DNA from: Triatoma infestans
Taxonomy: Eukaryota; Arthropoda; Insecta; Hemiptera; Reduviidae
Direction of reading: 5' to 3'
DNA: 64,000 bases
Assembly: GCA_011037195.1 (NCBI GenBank)
Contig: JAAEAF010002673.1
Location: 62,001-126,000 of the forward strand
The notes beneath the pieces were generated by a model, which saw only the letters and a list, made by a program, of their open reading frames with translations, was not told where the DNA came from and ran no database searches. Below are positions 57,011 to 64,000 of the stretch, in pieces (positions within the stretch are counted from its first letter, which is position 1; every line of letters begins with the position of its first letter). A program made the position numbers and the translations under genes.

Positions 57011-58149
57011 TAGTGTTAGCCCCTTCAATCTTGTATTTATTACCCACTAACGTTAAGAGTCTTGACACAAAGTGAAAGAGTAAGAAGTAGGAGGTAATGT
57101 AACGGAGATAAAACAGAAAGAAAAGCTAAAAGAGAGATTTAGATGGTTACTACCTTCTACTACAGTTACACACATAATCCCTGTAACACTCAGGTTACAT
57201 ATATATCTGCTTCTTGTTACCACTGTTATATTATATTTCACCTTCATAGTAAAGCTTTAGTTTAAAAACTAGTAGGTGATGCAACGTGTCACTTCCGTTG
57301 CAACCGCTAATCATTTCAAGCAACAGTATAATTTGTAATCGTTTTTACAATAATCATATATAACAAAATTAGAACCAAGTTGAATAATTGAAATATCCTA
57401 AAAATCATAAATTCCCTTAAAATTTAATATCTGAAGTTTATAGACTAATTTTGAAAATTTATTCTTGTATATTCAGCAAACAGTGCTCACTACGTACAAT
57501 ATATTGTGATACTATCCGTAATAAATTTGTAAATATATATAATACTCTTCTTAGGAGCTCAAAATCGATCTGGGATCAACATCGATCCGATCCTATATTG
57601 CCAGTCAAGATGTGATCTGCCTAATGACAAATGATTATTACCAAATTTGGTACAGTATTAAGATGTCTGAAGATCAATACCATTTATTAGAACTTAGTCA
57701 TTTAGTCATCTGAAGATTTTAGTCATTTAGTACTCGATTTATAAATGATAATTATGAAAAAATCTTAATAACTGATTAATATTTAATCATTTTTTTAGTC
57801 ATCGCTAAATTGTTTTAGTCAACCGCTATTAATAATATAGTCACAAATCATTTCTTGTTTACGTGTTTTATGTGAGCATTTCTCTTGTTTACGTGTTTCA
57901 AATTGCACAAATTCACTGATTGTAATGAAACAAACAATGCTGCGTCTAAAAAAAAAAATTGGTATCGATAAATTGAAACTTCAATAGTGTAAATCTCGAC
58001 CCTCTCGCCGAGCATATCAGTCAGCAAATAAGTGTGCGAAAGATGGAGGGGAGGGTTGTAGCTTTCTTTTTCATTTCACCACACTTTGCCTGTCATTTAT
58101 GATAATGAGTACTAAGCGTTTAATTTCTGGAAAGTCTTATGTGAGATTT
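57011..58149. other. Unassigned AT-rich sequence
   Basis: Includes five or more TTTAGTC words at 57700-57835 and a direct repeat of CTTGTTTACGTGTTT (57855-57870 and 57883-57897). No gene. Confidence 0.45.
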
Positions 58150-58300
58150 TATTTTTTAAAAAAAGTCTGATGTGAATCACACACGTGTTTTTCTTACAGC
58201 AGTTAATATAATATAAAATTGACAATCTTCTCTAAATTTGCGAATTTTTATTAAGTAGCTCTAAATAAAAATAGGAGTAAGAGAAAGTAATGAATATAGA
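58150..58300 (-). mobile_element. HINE-like terminal fragments
   Basis: AAAGTCTGATGTGAATCACACACG and TTTTTCTTACAGC resemble the reversed 3' tail. A right- or left-end AGGAGTAAGAGAAAGTAATGAA lies at 58269-58290. Heavily rearranged. Confidence 0.4.
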
Positions 58301-58579
58301 GATGATGGGGGACAAGTTAGGTAGTATCCATGGCATTTACCACTATAAAATGTTAACGTCACAAAATCCTTAGAATTGCCTTAAAATCATTTTCCTAGAA
58401 AAATGTCTTAAATAAAAGTGATAAGTTTATATCTATCTGTGCATTGGATATGCCAAATTTAAACAATATCGCAGCCATATTCGAGAAAATTCCCCCCCCC
58501 AACTCAAAAACCAATTCTATTAAGTCGTACTTCCGGTCATTCTTTACGAAATTCTAACGTGTTACATTAGAGAAAAGCT

Positions 58580-58625
58580 TTGGTTACTGCTCCCCGAGTT
58601 ACTGCTTTGGTTACTGCTCCCCGAG
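58580..58625 (+). repeat. Short direct repeat
   Basis: TTTGGTTACTGCTCCCCGAG occurs at 58580-58599 and again at 58606-58625 exactly. Confidence 0.9.
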
Positions 58626-58639
58626 AAAACTGATAAAAA

Positions 58640-58975
58640 CTTTTCAGTAATGTTGCCTTTTCGGTAGATGGATTTTAACTATAGCCTCATTGTCAGATAC
58701 GATGTTGGTACCAAATAGAATATTAAGTATGAACTCCCTGCGATTTTTCATTTTTGAGATATTTTGTTCACCCACCATTTTTGAGATTTTTTGAGACATA
58801 CGCACCCATATACACATACACATGCACATTCACACAAGCATGTATATATATTGAATACACCATTTGCTAAATACATTTTTTCGTACTCAGGTGACCTCGA
58901 AACACGTATTTCCGGTGAAAAACACAGTTTTTCAAAAACTTATATGATCGCAATGTACTTCCACTTTTTTTTTTT
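58640..58975 (-). mobile_element. HINE-like element, 5' part (minus)
   Basis: On the minus strand: GGAAGTACATTGCGATC, CACCGGAAATACGTGTTTCG, AGGTCACCTGAGTACG, a short GT region, GAACAAAATATCTC, TACTTAATATTCTATTTGG and GTATCTGACAATGAGGC follow the family order. It stops near the first CCGGAAG-like site at 58530. Diverged. Confidence 0.65.
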
Positions 58976-59312
58976 TGAGGGGGGCCAATACACTGCGACC
59001 TTTTGATCTATTGTGGTGTGCGCCCTGGGTGCCGCAGGGTACCCCCACTGCACGCGAGCAGATCGGAACATCCATCAGGTTAAGATCCCTGAGGAATCCT
59101 AGTAACCTGGAGGGCTCTAGGGAGGGTATATCCCCCTTCTCCTCCTGGTAGCTGGCCAGATTGTTGAACCTTCTCTGAGTGGCAGCCTCGCATTCTGTTA
59201 GGAGATAACTCAGCCCGTGGTGAGTGGGGGCTGAAGACTGGTGTGGCCCTAACCATTATAGGGGCGTAATAGAGATTGTCGCAGCGTATGCAGCTGACTG
59301 TTGAGCCGACAA
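58976..59312 (-). mobile_element. I-like LINE 3' end (minus)
   Basis: Minus-strand pieces LTECEAATQRRFNNLASYQ and SRLLGFLRDLNL (stop about 59083) form the region after the CCHC knuckle of an RNase H LINE. The upstream part with SCIRCDNLYYAP is out of frame. The 3' UTR AGGGCGCACACCACAATAGA to AAGGTCGCAGTG is the same as at 38570-38612, so this is the same family as 38030-38640. It starts abruptly at 59312, where plus-strand R1-like sequence begins. Confidence 0.65.
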
Positions 59313-60015
59313 GCTTGACATGCAGTCGTTCAGCGGCATTCTGTTGCGTATGCAAAGAACAATTTTATGCCCTGTAACAAGGGCCTATGCGACATCATCC
59401 ACGACTTCCTTACCGGTGGTCGCTGGTGCGTTGCCGCTTGATCTCCTTATTGAGAGGAGAGCCCTTAGCCATAAGTTTAAAAAAGGGGTCATGATTGTCC
59501 TCGATGGTGAGGAGCTGTCCAATCAGATGCCTACTACTCTTGCAAGGAATAAGATCCGAGAGTATGAGATTGGGAAGTGGCAAAGACGCTGGGATGAGGC
59601 AGAAACAGGAAGAATCGCATATGAGTTCTTCCCAAATTTGCGTCACAGACTATCGATACAATGGCTGGAGCTATCCCAAACCGTAACGCAATACTTCACG
59701 GGCCATGGGGAGTTCAATTCTAAGCTCCATGAGTTGGGTTTGAAAGATTCCCCGAATTGCGAGTGCGGTGAACGGGACACAGTGCTCCACGTTCTCTTCC
59801 GATGTTCTCTCCTCGACGAGGCAAGAATCCATATGGAATTCAAGCTGAAAAGGAGGGGAGAGAATTGGCCGGGAGAATGTAAAGAGTTAGTGAAAAGTGC
59901 TCAAAATTTTAAAGACTTTGTTCAGTTTGCTCGAGAAGTAGCGGTAATGCGCCGGACTAGACGAATATGTAGAGGTCCGCCTCCATGTGGCAGGGATGGT
60001 AACTTGCCTACATAG
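59313..60015 (+). pseudogene. R1-like LINE C-terminal fragment
   Basis: A 231-codon frame (59320-60015), open to its stop. Pieces: VTRAYATSSTTSLPVVAGAL and LPLDLLIERRAL (RT connection region of the R1 clade), GEELSNQMPTTL, WQRRWDEAETGRIAYEFFPN, VTQYFTGHGEFNSKLHELGL, the CCHC knuckle CECGERDTVLHVLFRC and a Lys/Arg-rich end. R1-type proteins are specific to rDNA or to telomeric or other sites in some insects. The piece lacks endonuclease and RT catalytic parts, so it is 5'-truncated. The open frame and absence of stops suggest it is young. It lies between two minus-strand I-like LINE fragments. Confidence 0.8.
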
Positions 60016-60029
60016 TAGGCAAGGCTAAG

Positions 60030-60608
60030 TGACCATAGGCATCGGTTTTGGCGCTATGCGCTGGGTACGGTGGCCAGGAGTGTGCTTAATTGTTTTGTTA
60101 GGAGATATAATGGAGTTTCCACCAACTCCCCACAGAGTCTGCATGAGCTGTCACTTTCCAAACCCAGTTTCGTCAGGTGTCCTCTGAATCGACAATGCCC
60201 CAGGGAGGAAACCCATAAAAACGCGGACCTTGTTCTTACTCAAGCCGATGCAGGCGTCCGATCTCCGTTGCTTATAATTTCCTAGGCAGATCTTCGCCTG
60301 CCGCGAACCGGGAAGAGAGTTCCAGAGTTGAGATCTCTTTACCCCCTTCTCCTTCCTAGGTTCTTCCAAGAGAAACTGGTCGCTGACCCCACAAAAAATT
60401 TCCAGCCCTAGAAGCGGGATCGCAGTGCCTATCTTTGCCAGGGCGTCAGCCATTTTATTCCCTTCAATGCCAACATGCCCTAGCACCTACCAAAAGGAAA
60501 TTTTATTCCTTCTGCTTAGGTTATAAAGTTTACCGAGCCATTCCCAGACCATTTTAGAGCTGATAACTGAAGCATTCAATGCTCGCTCTAATGGCTGCTT
60601 GGCACATA
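60030..60608 (-). mobile_element. RNase H-encoding I-like LINE fragment (minus)
   Basis: From 60600 down: SQAAIRALNASVISSKMVWE (RNase H around the third catalytic residue, truncated just before the aspartate), SRRNKISFW, a stop at 60488, VLGHVGIEGNKMADALAKIG with the last catalytic aspartate, IPLLGLEIFCGVS, then KNKVRVFMGFLPGAL. At 60151 the frame breaks and continues with SSCRLCGELVETPLYLL, a decayed CCHC knuckle. The downstream part is lost into 60030. It is distinct from 58976-59312, which has its own knuckle region. Confidence 0.75.
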
Positions 60609-60609
60609 C

Positions 60610-62249
60610 TTCCATTTAAAGAGTTAGAAAAAGTAAAAATATAAAAAATTTCTTTTCATGTTTTGTTTTACTTCTTCATAACAAGTAAAAAAAAAAACAA
60701 AAATGTAAAATGTAATTCTGAAATTATTCTTTTCCGATGTATATATTAAATTTTAATTTAATGATTTCATTCTGTGTTTATAGTTGAATGTAGGTAGGTA
60801 GCAAGTCAATGTAGAAAGAGATTATATACAATTTTTATGACTGTAATATCATTATATATAAAACAATGACATTTATATGAATATGTATATAATATAGACA
60901 GCCAGTTTGATTGGTAAAGTAATGTTCTAGACACCAGATGCAATGTAATGTATATAATTATTATGGCATACTATTTTTGAATGTACATTCTGGTATGTTA
61001 CAAGACAATAAAGAGAAAAATTTTTTTTTATTATCAACATAAATTTCATTATAATAATCCTCTCACCCTAATTTTGTAAGTAAGAAATATAATACTAAGC
61101 TTTATTTTTTACAAACTAAACTTCATAAAACATTTAAACTATTAAAAATTAGATAGAGATATTTATAGTAGATACCTGTTTTATATAACATAATAATATA
61201 AATCATCTTAACTAACGGAACTAACCTTGCTACTTCTTAGTATTGTTGAGTATTGTTGTGTAACTAGTATGAAAAGAGAATGGCTAACCCTAGTTACAAA
61301 ACTTTCGTGTCAACATATGCTCCCCATATATACAATGTTATGCTTGCGTCATTTCTACTGGATATATCAATGAATAAAAGGAATATGATCCGAAATGTAT
61401 TGTGTAGTTATGATACATGATAAAGTTTCAAAACGGCACATTTAAAATTAAATCGTTCAACAAATTAGGCTAATCATTTTATTCTCCATATTATTATACT
61501 ATTACATAAATGTTTTCAAAGTGGATGGTATATTTAATGGCTTTAGATTTATGAAAAAATATAGATCAAAGTAAAGCATTGGAAATATAATAACAAAAGC
61601 TTATATATATAAATAAATATATATGTGTATGTCTGTCTGTGGGTACAAATATAAGAGAGATGAGTGAATGAAAGCGAGAGAGAGATGAGTATTAACACAC
61701 ATCAAAGGCAAAAAGATCTTGAGCAACTTTCTCTTACTTCCTGTCACTACAATTCTGTACCGGCAGATGGTGTTACCATGCCGTAGAATGTCAAGAATGT
61801 TTATAAAATGAAGCATCATTTTTTTATTATTATTATGCTTATAATTCTGTATAAAATGACAAATTTTCATTAAACTTCAAATTTCGCTCATTTATCTTGA
61901 CATAAATATAGAAATGGTGGCGGGGGGACAAGTACCAACTTACTAACCCAAACAGGTAGAGAAGCGAAGAGCACCCCAAATATTTGAAATTTAACCCCAT
62001 AAACTCCGCAAAACTATCTAAAAGTCAACTTTATCTGCTACTACAATCCAATCAAAGACTATGTCTGGCAAGCCTTGGAAGGACTCTTTACGGGTTGTTG
62101 GGCTTGAAGTTTTTTTTTTTATTTATATAATTTAACAGTTATATAATTTAAGTAATAAAGTTTTCAATAAATGTTTTTATTTAACCTTAATAAAAAAAAA
62201 ATATAATAAATAACCTTCCATATTCAAATTATACACAATGTGTCTTATT
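60610..62249. other. Unassigned AT-rich sequence
   Basis: No supported gene. TTTTTTTTATTA and ATATATAT tracts. AACTTTCTCTTACTTCCTGT at 61728-61747 looks like an isolated HINE end. The 89-codon minus frame at 61601-61870 ends in AT-repeat translation. Confidence 0.45.
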
Positions 62250-62372
62250 ACTTTCTCTTACTCCTAGTAAGAGGAAGTATTGTAATCGTGTCAAATTTTC
62301 GATATCAAGTTTTCACCGGAAATATCCGTTTTGAGGTCCCCTGAGTCCAAAAAAAGTGGTTTTTAGCAAATG

Positions 62373-62417
<45 letters not shown>

Positions 62418-63258
62418 ACAGCATAGCTCAAAAACGAAAAACCGTAGAAAGTTGAAACTTGATATTCCGTTTAGGTATCACCATGGGATCTGACAGTACG
62501 TTATCTGTCAAAATTCCTCAACGGAAGTACCACTTTTGTTGGCTTTTTTTTTTACTTGCGTTTTTCTCAAAAATGACTCCAAGGATTTTATTTAAACTGG
62601 TACATCAACTACACATACAAGGAGCTACAACTTTTATTTGAAACATTTCTCTGGGAAAATTGATTATTTAAGGGCCCTTCTGGGGGAGGGGGTGGGGTTA
62701 GGTTACCCTCTAAAGTGCTATTTCAGTTTATTACACAATTCGGTCATTTAAATAATGTTAATTAGAATCAAATGTGTTTTTGAAATTCCGAATTTTAGAA
62801 AAATCGGATAACCGGAAGTGCTTTTGTTTTAACACTTTACTAAATGATTTTTTCACTTTTTGCGATTTTCTCAAAAATGGCGCCAACGATTTTCTTGAAA
62901 CTTCACAGATAAACTAAACATTCAAAGATCCACAACTTTTATTTAAAATATTTCTCTGGAAAAATTCATTTAAGGGCACTTTTAGGAGAGAGGGTAGGGT
63001 TACAGCTTCTTCTAAAGTGGCATCATACTTGATTATGCAACTCTATCATCCAAATGAAATTAATTAGAAATAAATAGATGGCCAAAATTCCGAGTTTGAA
63101 GGAAATCAGTAAACCGGAAGTACGCTTTTACTGAATAGTTTCTTTCAGTTTTCGACAAATTTTATTAAATTTGGTGCACAAACTATAACCTTTGTCAATT
63201 ATAATTTTGAGAACTGGAGTAAGAGAAAGTTGCGTCAGTGTTTCACACCAGATTTTTT
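62250..63258 (+). mobile_element. HINE-like non-autonomous element, copy F (reference copy)
   Basis: Best copy for defining the family. The 15-bp left repeat ACTTTCTCTTACTCC (62250-62264) is the perfect reverse complement of 63216-63230. The imperfect palindrome CTTACTCCTAGTAAG overlaps the left end. (GT)n at 62378-62410. Two related units of about 304 bp follow (anchor CTCAAAAATG at 62566 and 62870), each with a gagctacaacttttatttgaa-like block, a G-rich block, a TCATCCAAA or TCATTTAAA block and an ACCGGAAGT motif (62812, 63112). The 3' tail TCAGTGTTTCACACCAGA with a T-run ends at about 63258. No protein. This set of features (subterminal inverted repeats, 3' stem-loop, microsatellite, internal tandem repeats, no clear target duplication) fits the Helentron-associated HINE/DINE type better than a TIR transposon. 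Confidence 0.85.
62378..62411. repeat. (GT)n microsatellite inside HINE-like copy F
   Basis: About 17 GT units, longest of the family; the same position is variable in length between copies. Confidence 0.95.
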
Positions 63259-63259
63259 C

Positions 63260-63697
63260 TGAAGTAGAACCACAAAAACTTCAGAAGTATTTATTTCTTA
63301 AGGAGCAAAGTTTATTTCTTATATCTGAGCAGAAGATACCAGCTTTGATGAGGGAATAATTATGAGAAAAATGTACACGACTAAATGAAAAGTTAAATAA
63401 AAAAAAAATTACGATTATTTCCAAGAAAGAACAAAGCAATATAAAAGCAACTATCTGATTCATGAAATGTGAGTGCAATTAATGGAATGCAGGTCATTAT
63501 TACTAAAACATTGTCAACCATTACATACAAACACATCCAGTCCTAAATCATCAACAACACACAGAGGACACAAATGTCATGCATTCAAATACATCTGAAA
63601 CTATATCCATGTATAGAATATATATACATGCACTGTTGTTTAGTTAAATTTATTGTTATTAATGACCTATCATGAAATCCTTGATAATAATAATAAC
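63260..63697. other. Unassigned AT-rich sequence
   Basis: Nothing recognised between HINE copy F and the SINE. Confidence 0.5.
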
Positions 63698-63705
63698 AAA
63701 TGAAG

Positions 63706-63942
63706 GAAGGGAATAGAGAAGTGGTTAGCGCACTGGACTCCCACGTCGTTATGCAGGGTTCGAGTCGAGCTGTGCTGCCCTTAAATTTTGTTCTTCTAAG
63801 AGCCTGTATAGCTCACTGTCCGCTATGGACAGTGTTGTCTGTAACGAGAGAACACAGTCCGATTGCCGGCAGTGCACTGAGAAGGCTTCGAGCGCCAATG
63901 ACCATAGATGTTGACGCGCCTTAAATTGAAAGAAAAAATAAT
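63706..63942 (+). mobile_element. tRNA-derived SINE with target-site duplication
   Basis: A tRNA-like head (A box AATAGAGAAGTGGTTAGCG; B box GGTTCGAGTCG, one mismatch from consensus) is followed by AGAGCCTGTATAGCTCACTG, GTCTGTAACGAGAGAACAC and GTGCACTGAGAAGGCTTCGA, ending in an A-rich tail. AAATGAAG flanks it at 63698-63705 and 63943-63950, giving a complete element of about 237 bp. It is the reference for the fragment at 39540 and shares the GAAGG leader and CACTGTCC word with those at 969 and 15673. The 74-codon frame across it is not a gene. Confidence 0.85.
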
Positions 63943-63950
63943 AAATGAAG

Positions 63951-64000
63951 TTTTTTAGTTAAAGAGTGAAGATTTCCTCTAAAATGACACTTCAATAAAT
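63951..64000. other. Window edge, unassigned
   Basis: Only 50 bases; nothing recognised. Confidence 0.5.

Noticed and set aside
62250..63258. Cut-and-paste DNA transposon with terminal inverted repeats
   Set aside because: The inverted repeats are subterminal at the 3' side (a stem-loop tail of about 28 bases lies outside), no target duplication is seen and no transposase is present.

Overview
The window looks like a gene-poor, AT-rich stretch of an animal nuclear genome, most likely an arthropod and possibly a hemipteran insect. That placement rests on the style of the retroelements and is not proven. I found no convincing host protein-coding gene, rRNA or functional tRNA gene. Recognisable sequence is almost all transposable-element debris set in AT-rich DNA with many (CA)n, (TA)n, (GA)n and (ATT)n tracts.

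Four layers stand out. (1) A non-autonomous DNA element family of about 0.9-1.05 kb, here called 'HINE-like', has four full-length or nearly full-length copies (3664-4575, 17895-18879, 33938-34900, 62250-63258), a split copy at 45706-47769 with another full copy inserted inside it in reverse (46519-47563), and many fragments. It carries 15-bp subterminal inverted repeats, a 3' stem-loop, a (GT)n tract and two internal repeats of about 304 bp. (2) Short inverted-repeat elements carry hammerhead-ribozyme-like cores. Three sequence-unrelated classes share one architecture, with complementary stem I arms in several copies (1.3-1.5, 5.4, 20.8, 22.8, 25.4-25.7, 35.3, 36.1, 48.3 and 55.8-55.9 kb). 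They resemble the terminal repeats of Penelope-like retroelements. (3) Non-LTR retrotransposon 3' ends are present, 5'-truncated and broken: Jockey-like (1.77-2.82 kb), an element ending in a KPD-type C-terminal domain (9.4-9.98 kb), RTE-like (11.5-11.9 kb and 43.06-44.05 kb), RNase H-encoding I-like (14.5-15.5, 26.8-27.4, 38.0-38.6, 59.0-59.3, 60.0-60.6 kb), two copies of one CCHC-tailed family (28.7-29.3 and 30.5-31.8 kb) and an R1-like piece (59.3-60.0 kb). (4) tRNA-derived SINEs with A and B boxes occur at 0.97, 11.2, 15.7, 24.9, 26.1 and 63.7 kb, with a 3' fragment at 39.5 kb. LTR-like sequences occur at 6.2-7.3, 35.4-36.0 and possibly 38.9-39.3 and 41.7-42.4 kb.

Layout: 0-8 kb holds a nested foldback with a SINE and ribozyme pair, a Jockey end, a HINE copy and an LTR-like block with a 206-bp repeat. 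9-16 kb holds decayed LINE ends and SINEs. 17-20.5 kb holds a palindromic MITE, a HINE copy and very AT-rich DNA. 20.7-27.5 kb holds ribozyme elements, HINE fragments, SINEs and an I-like LINE with a clear target-site duplication. 28-38.7 kb holds LINE ends, a HINE copy and a direct LTR pair bracketed by inverted ribozyme arms. 38.9-45 kb holds possible LTRs and an RTE with a duplication. 45.7-47.8 kb is the HINE-in-HINE nest. 48-58 kb is mostly unassigned, with a compact ribozyme foldback and a GC-richer island at 56.5-57.0 kb. 58-64 kb holds a HINE fragment, a LINE cluster, a full HINE copy and a SINE with target duplications.

The elements do not form a working pathway. The SINEs and truncated LINEs are products of LINE machinery, and the HINE-like copies would need a helicase encoded elsewhere. 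The most interesting signals are the ribozyme-bearing foldbacks and the HINE-like family with its self-nested copy.
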